From assembly GCF_914767665.1 (NCBI RefSeq), contig NC_059501.1:82744798-82808797 (forward strand): a DNA stretch of 64,000 nt, read 5' to 3'. Of this stretch, positions 12,426 to 25,200 are shown piece after piece. Source of the DNA: Harmonia axyridis. Its lineage: Eukaryota; Arthropoda; Insecta; Coleoptera; Coccinellidae. The notes under the pieces are model-generated. The model was not told the DNA's origin and ran no database searches. It worked only from the letters and a program-made list of their open reading frames with translations. A program made the position numbers and the translations under genes. How positions within the stretch are numbered: the first letter of the stretch is position 1; each line of letters begins with the position of its first letter.

Positions 12426-13193
12426 AGAAATATTTAAGTGTTCCAGAAAAAAAACGAAGAACAAAATAGCACATCTCGATTTACCAGACGATAATGAAGA
12501 CATAGGGAAAATCTTGAACAGTGACATATTCATTCCTGATGAAGAGAACACTTTCTGGTACGTGACGTTCCTCTTTGCGTGTTGTTAAAATGCTGACTAC
12601 AAGAAGGAATTAATAGAATGAAGTAGATTGATAACAATGATAACATCAGTTACGAATATTCACACTTTTATTCAAATGAGGCGAAATACAACAGAAAAGA
12701 ATTCTTCATTATTGAATCTTGACTGATTATTTATTGAGAAGAAATACCTAACAAAATTCCTTGATCATCAGATTCACAAACTATACCAAACTTGACTCAC
12801 TATCTTCATACTTTTCATTCCATATCCAGAAAAAATCCTACATATCCTTCTGTACACTCCTACGTGTCATGCCCCTCTGCAGTGAGTCCTGGAAAGGTGG
12901 AGCAGCGAATATAAATCAAATTTATAGCATTCACTCCCCCGCCAGGGTCGAAACGCGAAGCGAATACAGAACCCTAGGTCCAAAATTAGTACCAGCCCAA
13001 TCGTTTATAATGCATGATTGATCGCCCTGTGTTTAAACACTCAATGATCGGCCCTTCCCTTATAGTCTGCAGAAAGCGTTAATATGGATCGCAGCTCAGA
13101 TAAGCCCCCTGTAGAGGTTTTCCCATTAAACTTAGGATTACATGCAATTGCGGATAGCACATCTGATCGGAACATTGGCCCGATAGTCTAACC
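12426..13193. other. intergenic with CpG-richer patch
   Basis: About 12870-13190 is richer in G+C than its surroundings. An 86-codon open frame at 12761-13021 (+) shows no domain. No gene called. Confidence 0.35.
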
Positions 13194-14175
13194 TGCAATT
13201 ATAGCGATTAGAGGGTGGAATTTTCAAGTGCTGTTAAATGAGGGAGCCCATAAGTATTACCTTGTGGAACACCAACATTTAACAATTCAATTATCACCAA
13301 ATGTGAACTCTTTGGGTTGATATTCGTGACACTGTCTTTCATCAAATCAAATAAATAGTTTTTTTAATTTTACGTAGGATGATTACTTGATGTAACAGTA
13401 GAATGAGGTTTCCAAATTTGATAGAAAATGAAGGCAGGAATACATTGAAAAAGTTATGAAACTGGTAACCTAACCTAACCTAGAATTTAGCTATTAGAGG
13501 GTGCAATTTTCAAGAGCTGTTAAATGAGTGAGTATAAGTGATACAGTTTTTCATTCAGTCACATTACTAATTTGAATCTTACGTTTGATGCGCTGCTTAA
13601 AGTGACATTGAAAAAAATTAAGAATCAATTCTGATTTCAATGAAAAAATAATCACAAAGCTGAAAAAGATGTCACTCTGCTCATCTAAATTCCTTGTCTT
13701 CTGAATATTTAAGTACCAGCTACATCCATATTCTTTAGGTTTCAATGCAATTTATCCAGAACTTTCAAGTGGTTTTCGCTTCAAAAGCAATCTTCAAATT
13801 TGCTCCAAACTGATAAACTACTCTAACTTGGAATTTCAGCGATTATAGGGTGGAATTTTCAAGTGCTGTTGAATGGGTGAGCTCATAAATTTTTCCTTGT
13901 GAAAGACCTCCATATTCACAATTCAATCATCACTAGGTGCGAATTCTTTGGGTTGGTGTTGGTAACACAGTCTTCCATTTCGTCGAATTAATAATTTGAA
14001 TCTTACGTAGAATGGGATACATGATGTGACAGTAGAGTCGGGTTTCAAGTTTGACATGAAATGAAGGCAGGAATACATTTGAAACATTAAGAATCAATTC
14101 TGATGAAGCTTTCAACAAAAAAATATCACCAAGCTAAAAAAAAAATTCACTCTGCTCATCTAAATTCCTGGTCTA
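13194..14175. repeat. three diverged direct copies of a 300-bp repeat
   Basis: Three units start near 13194, 13484 and 13834 with variants of GATTAGAGGGTGGAATTTTC followed by AAGTGCTGTTAAATGA. Shared downstream blocks include CATCTAAATTCC, GAATCTTACGT and AAATGAAGGCAGGAATACAT. Units are partly deleted relative to one another. Nothing coding is evident. Just before the second unit, around 13467-13482, stands a short run of CCTAA repeats. Confidence 0.6.
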
Positions 14176-14429
14176 GCCATACCCAAAATCTATAACTCAA
14201 AACCTCAATGTTGGTCAATTCAATTCATTCAAACGTGGAAACAAATCGTGCTTCAGATTGTTACTTTCCACAATTTTCAGAATTCAAAATATGTATCGTA
14301 TTTCTTTTGCTCTAACTAATGTACAGAATATATTCATATGAATTTTGTTAGGTTCAGGTTCATCCATGTTTTCGTTTCAAATTCACGATGTTGTCTCTTC
14401 AACAACTTTCAATCAACCCACTCGTTTCA

Positions 14430-14960
14430 TGATGATAAAGTGTTTTCATTATTTTTTGAAAATTATTTGAATTCCTATTTCCTTATATTTTGCAAAAAAT
14501 TATAAAAATTTGAAATTTTTTCTATATTTTATGCTACATTGATTTGAAATTTTAAATTTTAAATTTTACCTCCTAAATTCTGATACAGGTTCCTAACTAT
14601 AATCCATTCTTACAAAGTACAAATATTTTGGATTGTTCGATTAATCTGTAATATTCAAATCATCATTAATCGTTTGATATCTAATCTTTATCTTAAAATC
14701 AGAGTTGTACAATAATTTCGACCAAAATTAAATTTCACAATACGGTAAGCTATAAAACATCTCTTAAAATTAATACAGGAAATTATTTAATGAATTTTCA
14801 TATATTACGCTAATTAAAAATTATATATTGTAGTTTTGATATACTGATTATGTCATGTACATTTTTTCTAATGAATAATTTGAAAATCTTATTATTCAAT
14901 ATTTTTGAATACCACCAAATTAATATGAATTCCAATTATCGTTGTATTTTCTGTTTTTCC
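14430..14960. other. extremely AT-rich stretch
   Basis: Long runs of A and T, with repeated AAATTTTAAATTTT-like words near 14541-14575, and hardly any G or C. No gene. It could be structural (matrix-attachment-like) DNA, but nothing in the sequence proves it. Confidence 0.4.
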
Positions 14961-15302
14961 TGGTAAATATGTATTTAATCTCCAATTGAATTGGATTTGA
15001 CAACGAATTCATCATCACCGAGGCAAACCTTATCGAATGAGATCATTCCTTGCACAAAATCCTATAAATATAGACATCATGAGCAAATGATAGTGAAATC
15101 TGTTTGGAGAAAAAATTCTGAAGGATAATAAGATCAGAAAAAACTATTGAAATATTTTGTTAACAAAAACAGTCTCGAAGCCGATAGTACAGACAACATA
15201 ATATATTGAGGATTTCTAAATCGAATGATCTATCTTATCTTCCTACATTTACCAGTTATGAATGTGTCAGTCTCGGCTAAAACTCAATCTTTCCGTTATC
15301 CA

Positions 15303-15880
15303 TATAAAAATAATAATAATAATAAAATGCCTTTATTGAAGAAAAGAAAAATACATATCAAGAAGCGAAGTTTAGCATAGCTACTCTTACTTAACCTCTA
15401 TAAAAAAAAATACAAAAATTTGTAATAACAAAACAAATACAATTCTAGAGAAATATTACGAGTACTTTCCATAATTAACCCAAATATTCCAAGATTTCCT
15501 TCCAAAACTAAAAGAGCAATACGATGCCATATCTCTGCCAAAATCCACACATAAAAATCATCCACGCTTAATCCAAAATATACAACAATACCTCACGTAT
15601 AAAGGCAGAAAGTTATGGAATCCATCCCAAAGCTATTCGCAACCGACATACCAACTTCACAAATAGATACCGACACTAAAATTAACGACCCGCATATTTC
15701 CAAAAAACGCAGTCCATTACTTTAACGATCCCCATCGAAAACTCCAGAGACTTCAACAATATCACTCCACAGATTAAATATCTCTGTTTCGTTCACAGCC
15801 GCCCTGGATAGCCTATATGCACTATTACAGCAACTCATGTGCCGTAAAGTCTAAATAATCTAGGAGCAGTTGTGGAGGTA
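15303..15880 (-). repeat. LINE 3' end, reverse orientation
   Basis: Read on the minus strand, the right-hand end of this stretch leads into TTCAATAAAGGCATTTTA and then an ATT/TTA microsatellite (15303-15345). That is the tail form seen twice elsewhere in the window. Upstream (to about 15880) I see no clear coding sequence, so the extent is a guess. Confidence 0.4.
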
Positions 15881-16589
15881 TTCAGTGATAACAGGTGTGG
15901 TGAGCTTTATTCCCGAATGATACTAAAACTAAACTCGAACTTTACGTCGAGCAGGGAGTGTCACCATATGGTGGGGTTTCACATCATTGAATATTGCAGT
16001 TGGTCCAGCCGAAGCCTGGATAAAAGCTGGTGGAGCCGGTTAAGTAACAGCTTCGTAACTCCTGACGTACAGTAAAAATGAATAATACATTGTTAAAGTT
16101 GAAACTGTCTTCTTTCGTATGCAGGATGGCCAGGACTAATCGGGAAAACTACTGTTTAGTACTGTTGTTGTCTATTAAGGGATTATAAGTTTGTTGCATT
16201 TGATAACTTGCCTAATTTGGAAATGAAGAATCAAAGGCACTACTAAACTGACTAAATTCTAGTGGTTTACTATCATATCAGAATTTTTCTGACAATCGAC
16301 TAGTTTTCATTTTTTTGTCAAGGATCAATTCTAAAAATTTAAGTAAAATGAAACAAAAATGTGGAAAAATCATTGAAATATCTCTAGAAATAAAAAAAGT
16401 TATTGGACTTTGAAGTTGCGCTTGGAAGAATAATTTTATAGTACGTGTAAGTGTCGTGACGGCACACACTAGACGACTGGTATTCGCAGAGTGCTTACGA
16501 ATTCATTGGTGTACAATCACTTGTGCCGTTCGTGTCGTGTTTTGTTCACTACACGATGGCTGAAATAACTTTTTATATACATACATATA

Positions 16590-17110
16590 AATTACTTTTT
16601 TCTACATTCATGCAAAAAGCAAAATTTTATTGGACTATATTTAGTGGAAAAAGGAGTTCTTTATTGCACTAGTGCAATAAAGTTTTTATTGCACTCATCT
16701 GTCATTCTACTTCAACGTGCTGTCATCATGACAAACATAAACGTTCAAACCCACTACATATTTATCAGATATGCTGTGAGATTGGCAATACGTTTCAAAC
16801 AGTTACATATTTTATATTATTTTTTTATCAATGTAAGCAGCCAGAGATAAACAAACAATGGCTTCCCGAGTATAACTCCTTAATCGAAACTGATCCGATT
16901 TGTAACCGTCTACCTCCATAGAGCAAACTGTCTGTACTATGACCACACCTCATGATACATATTGTACATTTTTTGCTTTTTGCATGAACGTAGAAAAAAT
17001 GTTGTATGCAACTCGTGCAAAAATTGTTTATTGCACTCGACGTGTTGTCCAACTCGGCCTAACGGCCTCGTCGGACAATTTCCGTCAGGTGCAATAAACA
17101 TTCACTTTTT
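16590..17110. repeat. foldback region with inverted arms
   Basis: TTTTTTCTACATTCATGCAA continuing into AAAGC (about 16598-16622) has a near-exact complement at about 16973-16998. Inside lies a 24-base perfect palindrome at 16659-16682 made of CTTTATTGCACT and its complement. GTGCAATAAA words recur in both orientations up to 17100, next to a further pair around CGGCCTAACGGCC. This suggests a foldback or MITE-type element without coding capacity. Confidence 0.5.
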
Positions 17111-17345
17111 GCACATTTTGCATAAATAACTATTATGGTGTAGCGATCACAGGCAAGAGCCTTGACGTCACAGACAAAAGCATTCCGCGCTAAAATACGT
17201 AAATTTAAATGATCTATTTCTCAGTCATTTTTGATGGATTTTCAAAATTTTTTCACTGATTTATCAGTTTTGCTCTATATTTTAATTCAATCGTGTCAAA
17301 TATAGTATTATCAACATCAATAAACTAGTCCATTACCTAAATTTC

Positions 17346-17521
17346 ATGAATAAGAAACTGCAACATCCAGAAAGAGCTGTTTTAATTTTAAATTCTTTTT
17401 GGTGGAATAAAGATAGTATAGCAAGGCGTAAATGATTGATTGATTTTTGTTACTCGAATATTGTAGTCCTTTTTGCAAGTTTATTGAATTTAACAACAAA
17501 CCAGCTGTTCGAGGAGATCCA
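17346..17521 (+). mobile_element. left end of the Tc1-like family with long TIRs
   Basis: The sequence AAGAAACTGCAACATCCAG continues through ATAGTATAGCAAGG to CCAGCTGTTCGAGGAGATCC. It is collinear with the left ends of the elements at 41752-43071 and 44488-45801. Only the terminal repeat and the start of the inner sequence survive. The transposase region is absent. Confidence 0.65.
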
Positions 17522-18708
17522 TCAGTACGGTGACGAAGTTTAAGATGAGCAACACTTGAAGGAAAACAACAAACAAACGGAGTCCACAACAGAAGCCAGC
17601 CGTCCATTTGTGGTTTCCGCAGGAAGACCTAATGTTTTTGGGCAACAACCAACATAACGACGTGGGAAGCTAAAGCTACCTGCGTGAAATCCAAAGTCCT
17701 GGTAATGATATGTGTGAGAAGGTCATCGAGGGTATTATTGTAATGCAAGAAAAAAGAATATTGGACATGCCCTCAGGAGAAGTGCTAACCGTAGACACGT
17801 GTTTCGGGCTTTCGGTCCTTTTCCTTTTTCCATTGGAGCAAAGTTAACCCATAACTGGTGATACGGAGTCTATCAGACTCCGCATCATATGATAAGCCTT
17901 TATTTTCCAACAGGTGAAATTACACCATCACAGGAAAATAGAACTCAAAAATACCATCAAAATATCGAGAAGACATTACCAAAAACAACATGAGAAAAAA
18001 AACCTTGTCCTAAAAAAACCTGATAGTAAACGTCAAGACAGGTTACGGCAATTTTTTGATATCAGGATATTGCTTGAAGTCAGCTGTAAAATTTTCTTAT
18101 TCTGGTACGAAACAGTTATTAATTTTCTCAGGCCATAAAAGCCTCACTTCAGCTGTATATTTACTACACAGTTTCTGTTTCAATCTACCAGACCACGAGT
18201 ATAACTTCGATATCTGCGGTATTCGCAAGATTAGAGTATTTATGGCAAAGATTAATCTGAAGGAACAGTACTCAGATCAATAACGTTTGCCTTTTCCATT
18301 ATGATAAATCGTCTAGAGGAACATAAAACGAATTTATGACGTCCATAACCGATATAGCGGATATAACAGGAAAATTTCCGACATTTTCCAGGCACTAAAG
18401 ATGTTGAAGATCGTTCACCATCAGAATAATTCAACAGTTTCACGTCAGGTGCTAGATATTACACTTAATTGATGGTAATGGCGCCTTGCAATCCTTCAAA
18501 TTGATTTTAAGGATTAGGATTTGATGGAAAATTATCGAGTCACCGAAGGCATATTGATCAGAATTTAATAGAACCTGATTATCACAAGTTTGAAGAAAAG
18601 TACTGATATAGGAAGAGAAATTTAGGTATTCATGTTAGCCCTTGAAACATGCTTGTCTTACAATTCTCCACTGTATTCTACAAAGAAAAATATTTGTAAG
18701 TAAACATA
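17522..18708. other. intergenic, no gene seen
   Basis: No recognisable element. A small hairpin with arms CGGAGTC/GACTCCG lies near 17865-17882. Short open frames at 17914-18283 have no domain. Confidence 0.4.
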
Positions 18709-19952
18709 TTAGGCCAATTGAAAAGTGTCCTGTCTGATGCACAGATGGCGGTGCAAGTATTAAATCCATATGATTTTTAGTTAGTACCAACCTTCAAACG
18801 ATACGTGTCAAAATTTGACAGCATTCCAACCATTAGTTTGTGAGATATTGCGTTGTGTGTAGCTACTTTTGTTATTTGAAGAAAGATGAAAAAAAGAATT
18901 TAATGTGTTGATAAAATATTACTTTTTGAAGGAAAAAATAGAATTGAAGCAAAACCTTGACTTTATGGAAAGTTTCCGAGGTCTGCACCAGAAAAAACAA
19001 CCATCATTGATTGGTAAGCTAAGTTTAAACGTGGTGAAATGAGCACCGAAGACGGCGAACGCAGTGGACGCTCAAAAGAGACTGTCACGAAAACACAAAA
19101 AAAATTCACAAAATAATTTTAAATGAAGTTGATCGAGATAGCAGACATTGTTAGATGTCATCTGAACGTGTACATTATATCCTTTACGAATATTTGTACA
19201 TGAGAAAGCTGTGTGCCGCGTGAGCTCACAATCGATCAGAACAACGTGCTAATGATTCTGAGCAGAGTTTGAAGCTGTTTAAGTTCAATGAACCTAAATT
19301 TTTGAATCAATATCTGACAATAGATGAAACATGGCTCAATAATTTTTCTCCGGAGTGCCATCGACAGTAGCTGAGTGGACTGCACACGATGAACCGAATC
19401 CAAAGCAAAGAAAATCACAGTAGTTAGCTGACAAGGTTATGGCATTAGTATTCTGAGATGCGAAGGGTATAATATTTATTGATTACCTCCAAAAGGGCCA
19501 AACTATCAACAGCGATTATTATATAGCGTTATTGGACCGTTTGAAGAATGAATTCGTTAAAAAACGGCCCCATTTGAAGAAAAAAAAGGTGCTGTTTCAT
19601 CAAGACAATGAGCCATGTCACAAATGAAAACAATGGCAAAATTGCATGAATCGGACTTCGAATTGCTTCTGTATCCACCGTATCTGAACCCCAGCGACTT
19701 TTTTCTGTGCTCAGACCTCAAAAAAATGTTTGCTGGAAAAAAATTTAGCGCCAATGAAGAAGTAATCGCCGAAACTGAGGCCTATTTTGAAGCGAAAGAC
19801 AAATCGTACTACGAAAATGGTATCAAAAAGTTGGAAGATCACTATAATCGCTAAATCGCCCTCGAAGGCAACTTTGTTGAATAATAAAATCGAATTTTGC
19901 CAAAAAAATGTGTTTTACTATAGTACACCGGGAACTTCTCAATTGGCCTTTT
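18709..19952 (+). mobile_element. irritans-like mariner element, decayed
   Basis: The left end TTAGGCCAATTGAAAAGT and the right end, read in reverse, AGGCCAATTGAGAAGTTCCC form mariner-type inverted repeats. TA dinucleotides stand next to each end. About 1.24 kb, the usual mariner length, with a full but mutated transposase inside. Confidence 0.85.
18890..19853 (+). pseudogene. mariner transposase, irritans type, inactive
   Basis: Readable blocks in order are an N-terminal KFKRGEMSTEDGERSGR region (about 19025-19075), the first-Asp block TIDETWLNN (about 19320), FIDYLQKGQTINSDYYIALL (about 19480), the second-Asp block LFHQDNEPCH (about 19590) and the third-Asp region with PSDFFLCSDLKKMFAGKKF (about 19690). 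The tail reads NEEVIAETEAYFEAKDKSYY. Three residues appear deleted just before PSD, which shortens the usual 34-residue spacing. Stops and frameshifts interrupt the N-terminal half. Confidence 0.85.
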
Positions 19953-21757
19953 ATAGTCCAAAAAATTTTCAAAAATCACCTCCTGAAATTGTATAACTCC
20001 AAACCCCAATTTTGAAAATCATTTGGTTCTTTTTCATAATTACACTATCCTAATATTGTAGAGATATCCATAAAAGGCCTAAGACAATTTTTATTTTTAA
20101 CACTATAATTTCAACATATCCATGTGGTATAGTATTCATACTCATCACAATTTTTTTTATTTCTTGCCCTTCTGACTCCAGCAGCTGTTAATATTTCATT
20201 TTGATTTATTTATTTTAAAGTAAATAGGATCAAAGTATTATTTATTTAATAAGTGTAAGTAAATAGGTAAAAGTAAATAAGAGATCATAAACAATCAAAC
20301 GTTGAGAGGAAACAAGTGATCTGAAGATGAAGATAAATCAACTCTGAAATCCGGAAATTATCTCAAATTCATCCAATTTCACATTTGTTATAGATAAAAG
20401 GAAAATCCCATATCCTGAACATCAACAGCTGTGATAGGTTGTATAACATCGGTTTATCTATTTAGTTATCAATAAAAAACCCTTAGAACTTATCGATACG
20501 AAATTACTTAGAAAGTAAAGATTTCAAGATTTATTATCACAATTCAATAATTTGGGATTATGAAACAATGGATTTTTCGGAAATTCAGAGATATCGCAGA
20601 TAATTTTTTCGCATAACCTGAATAAATGCGATTTGATTTCATTGGTTTAACGATGAGGTGATTTCAAGTAGCTTTATATCTAGATGAAATTTGGTATCTC
20701 TAATCGCAACATCCTGTATTGAGAGACAACAAGTTCTTTCTCCAATAAACAATCTGGGAAATTTAGAACGCATGATGTAAATGTTGTTTTGAGGGAAGCA
20801 GAAATGAAACAGTAAACATTTCATGGATTTTGCCAAGAAAATTGAAATCGATATTTCAGAATTTGGAACGTCAGAATCGAAAAAATTGAACAATTTGTCT
20901 AATGAAGTCAAACTATAATTTGACGAAACAATTGTTGTATAATCAATAAATATAAACGTAAACAAAGTGTTTTACTGTTTAATCATATTTAGATCAATTT
21001 CCATCAATTTCTCAATAAACAAGATAAATTATGATTCAAAGATAATAAAGAAAGCACGCACTTACGATGACTCCTCAAATTCAATAAAATAGTTTACAGC
21101 TTCGGGAACTAATATAAATATGAAATATGAATTTTCCATACCAACTGATGGACCTCAGGAAAAATTAGGTTTCTATATGTTTATTCAGTGAAAAAACATT
21201 TCTCATAAGTTCTTTGCTGATACATGAATAAGCATCTATAAACAAAACACCACTGTGCTAAATTACCAAGCCTAAAACACAGCCATATCTCCCAAATCAC
21301 TCAACCTGAGAGGTCAAAAACATCAAGCAAAAATATTGCAGTTATAAATACGACATCTTACCATTCAATACTGTTTAATGTTAGGAAACGAAAGATAAGA
21401 AAAGCTTAATGAAATGGAGATATAAAATATTAATGATTCACGTTCCTGAAAAGAAAAACTTCCTAGCAAACTCCGCAAATAAAACAAAAAACGAATCAAA
21501 TCCGCATCAGATAATTTCAAGAACATATTTGGCGAAAATAGTATCATTGGAATCGAAGGCATAAACCTCCTTAATCCTCATGATACTGATCTCTGGAAAG
21601 ATACACCGATAAAAAAATTTCAACACCGGTCCGCAAGTTCAAACAAATGAATTTATCGAAACAATGTTATTTATGGAATTCAATTATTGGATAGAACCTT
21701 TTGTGATCTGTTGGCGTGTAAAATATGCATTGTGAAGTGAGATCAATCTTTCCATTC
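19953..21757. other. AT-rich upstream region of the P450, no gene seen
   Basis: No element or coding region recognised. Open frames at 20639-20965 (-) and 21365-21562 (-) lack domains. It includes whatever distal promoter the P450 gene has. Confidence 0.4.
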
Positions 21758-21830
21758 GATAAGATTGTTCGAAAGAGATAAATCTCAGATAATAATGAGA
21801 CATATTTGATGCACGTATCGTCAGTTTTGA
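21758..21830 (+). promoter_or_regulatory. putative P450 promoter: GATA cluster and initiator
   Basis: Three GATAA-type sites stand within 36 bases: GATAAG at 21758, GATAAA at 21777 and GATAAT at 21788. About 30 bases downstream is TCAGTT at 21821, which fits the arthropod initiator consensus, and about 50 bases after that is a good splice donor. GATA factors drive many insect midgut and fat-body genes, which would suit a detoxifying P450. The promoter assignment itself is inferred from position. Confidence 0.4.
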
Positions 21831-21872
21831 AAGGTAGCGCTGTCTACCTCACATTTATTGCCCTCAGCTGAG
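21821..21872 (+). other. 5' non-coding exon of the P450 gene
   Basis: A strong donor AG|GTAAGT follows 21872. The matching acceptor TTTTTTTCAG ends at 22051, eight bases before the start codon. The left border at the TCAGTT initiator is a guess; only the splice sites are well supported. Confidence 0.5.
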
Positions 21873-22058
21873 GTAAGTCCAATTTTCTCAATTTTCTTTC
21901 AATTTTCCAAATAATTGTTCGAATCTTGAAAACCAGCGATCAATTTTATGTATTCACCCTAGTCGAACCCATTTTATGTTTTACAACTTCTTTCCCTACT
22001 TCATTTTTGACGTAATAAAAAGTGTGCAAGCCTTAATTTGATTTTTTTCAGATCTGAA

Positions 22059-22230
22059 ATGGGGTTGTTCACAATACTCATTATTTTTGTAATTTTACTA
22101 CTTTCCCTTCTTTATTTGAAAGACAAGGATAAACGTAAACGTGCAGCAGATGCTGTGGATCGATTTGGCGGGGCACCATGGTATCCGATTATAGGGACAA
22201 CATTCAACCAACTCACGACACCAAGAGAAG
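22059..22230 (+). CDS. CYP4: P450 coding exon 1 (residues 1-57)
   Basis: Encodes the N-terminal signal anchor MGLFTILIIFVILLLSLLYL, a basic stop-transfer stretch (KDKDKRKR) and the hinge before PWYPIIG. It ends at donor AAG|GTAGGT and leaves one base of codon 58. Confidence 0.92.
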
Positions 22231-25200
22231 GTAGGTGGATTTCATACTCAGTTCGATGATTCTACACATTCAAAAACTAGCAAATAAAACATTAATAGTA
22301 TATTGAGCATCAAGGACGGTAATCACGATTTAACGATTGGATAAAATTGATTGAGCTAGGTAATTCTTGATATTCGTATTGCTAAGGACATATGTTGGCA
22401 AGGCAGAAGGTCTTGTTTATAGATGGCAAGATGAAGATGGTCGTTAAATTTTTTTTTCTGGAATCATTCATGAATACCTACAAAATACGCTAATCCAGTA
22501 TTCCGAATCGTCGCTAAGCAACGAACTTTCCCAGACAGTTTTCGGTCCGAAAGAATTAGTCTTTCAGTCCAGGCCATCAAATTTTGTCCCTACTTTATGA
22601 AGATAAGATAGACATAGAATAGTTGGTAAATTCACGTTTGAAACCAATTAATTTCAAGAACATATATTTATTGAATAGGTTTACATATACATATAAGTTG
22701 TAGTCAAAAGAAATTCATTAATTTTATATGAAAAAACAAGGCTTTAATTACCATAGATAGACAGATCAGATTGAAGTCAAATTTAAACCGTTTTGTTCGA
22801 TAACTTGTTGCCATGTTGATGGTTATATCATTATGCCTCTGTCATAGAAGTCCTCGTCTCTATTTTCAAAAATTTAGACAGTCAATGTTCACAAGCCTCT
22901 GTTGAAGCGAGTTTTTCACCATAAAATTGTTCGCGATGGACAGGAACAGATGGTAATCACATGTTGCCAGGTCTGGACTATAAGGTGGTTGCAACCTAGT
23001 TTCCGGAGCTGCTGGCTAGTCACTATCGATGTGTGTCGCCTGGCTTTGTGAAAATTGTTAACAGTACAGTTCCGAGTTAAAATTTGTCTCACAGAGGAGC
23101 AGCTAATAGTAGATAATTCACTACAAATCCCACCAAACATGCAGCAATACCTTCCTGGTCATCAATTATTGCTTGGCCACCGTTTCCTCCGACTCACCGT
23201 GTTTCGATCACGACCGTTTTGACTTGACGTTGTCGTTAGTGAATCACTTTTCATTGCCAGTCACCAACCGCTTCAAGCTTTAGCTTTTGGGCATTTGAAA
23301 CAGTGCGTACATAACGTTCGGACTCGTTAATGTCCATGATTTCATCGATATTTTCGACAATTGACCTTCCAGTGCGTGGTGCATGTTCGACATCGGAATT
23401 ATCGGAACGGAATCGAATGATCCAAAATTACTTTTAATTGGATGTTAAAATATAACGTATATTGTGTTTACTAGTGTCCTTCTTTTACGCACGCTCAAAC
23501 CAACCTTAGTTAACTTATCACGAAACTCTCACCAAATTTTTTGTAGTACGAAATCTATAAACACTGTGAAATAGTGTTTGAGGGTGTTTTTCAGAGATCA
23601 CAAAAAAATTCGTGTAGCGTTTTCAAAAACACAAATATTCCAAATCATTTTTTTTAAATAAAATCTTGTCACTGTCTCCTTCAATACTGAAATATCTAAT
23701 CGTATTCGGGAATTTGAAACAAAGACAAAAACAATTCAGAGTGCTTATGAAGTGGTTGTTGAACTCTTTAATCTGAATATCAAATATCAATCAACGCAGT
23801 GGCGGGTAACAGTTCTTCTGAATTGTTAAATGAAAAGTTCTTTCATGTTTAAATTTTTGTAGTCATCGCATGAAGTTTATTTTCGATGAAGCTTCTCCAT
23901 TATTGATAACATTTTCAGAAACTACACTTCTTAAGATAAGAGGAAATCAACCATTTTTTTTTCGAACCAATATACAATTAATTTATGTGGCCCTTTCACT
24001 GATTGATTCTTCACCTAAAAACTTTTATCACTTAATGACTCCCCTCTCGTATTTCAACATATTTTTTCTTACAGAACTGTATCAGTCAATCTACGATCGT
24101 ACAGAGAAATTCGGCCCTATTTTCAGATCTTGGGTAGGATTTATACCTCAGATTCATTTGACAAGAGCCAGGCATGCTGAAGTAAGTATACATCGGTTTT
24201 GATTATATTAGGAGGTGTCTGAAGACTCATCTACAATATAACTCAAGTGTTTTCAAATAAATGAAATAAGAAAATAGTTTTTCGGCGTGCAGATAAATTT
24301 TCAATTCTGTGCGCCGAAAAGTATTTTCTTATATTTATCTCACATACATCACAATCCCTTTCGTATAAATGAAATAGTTCTGAGAAATATTTGATAGAGG
24401 ACATTTAGAGTCTTGAGATTTTTACCACTGAGAGAACCTTGCATTTCATTGGTAAATATTTGAAATGATATATACGTCTTTTCATTATTCAGATCATTTT
24501 GAGGAGCAGTGTCAACATTACCAAAGGAATGAACTATACATTCGTCAAGCATTGGTTAGGTGATGGATTGATCACTGGAACAGGTAAGGATCACATACAG
24601 GGTATCAGATCCGAAAAGGAAAAACGATTTGCTCATTAATATCTAAGTATATACCTTCAATACATATGAAATAATCAAAATTTTATGATGGCTATCTCAC
24701 TTGAAGTCTAACCATTATTTTACAAGAGATGGCGCATCACGCTACATATTTCTGATACTGCAGTTCATCTCAAGAGGTTCACTATCTATGCTTAGCGTAA
24801 AATTCTTTGTAACAGCCTTCAAGCCAAGAATTGTGAATTCTTGAAATGTATATTATTTTCAATATCTTTATTACTTTTGAAAACTGATGAAACCCTATAT
24901 AATCAAATTGTTTTTCAGGGTCATATTGGCAAAGGCATCGTAAACTTATAACCCCAACGTTCCACTTCAAAATCTTAGACTCCTTCCAAGAAGTATTCTC
25001 AGAGAAGGCTCATCTCTTATTGGATGAGCTGAAACCACTAGCTGATGGAAAATTCTTCGATATAAGTACATTGGTCACACATTGTGCTCTAGATATCATC
25101 TGTGGTGAGTGATACCCTATTCCTTATTATATGTGTATCCACTCCTTTAGGAAATTTTAGTGAATTTGTAGGTCAAATAATTGGCCAGAAGATAAACTGA

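Noticed and set aside
22038..22058. Earlier in-frame ATG at 22038 for the P450
   Set aside because: It lies before the 22051 splice acceptor, so it is intronic. The 22059 ATG has the better context and directly precedes the membrane anchor.
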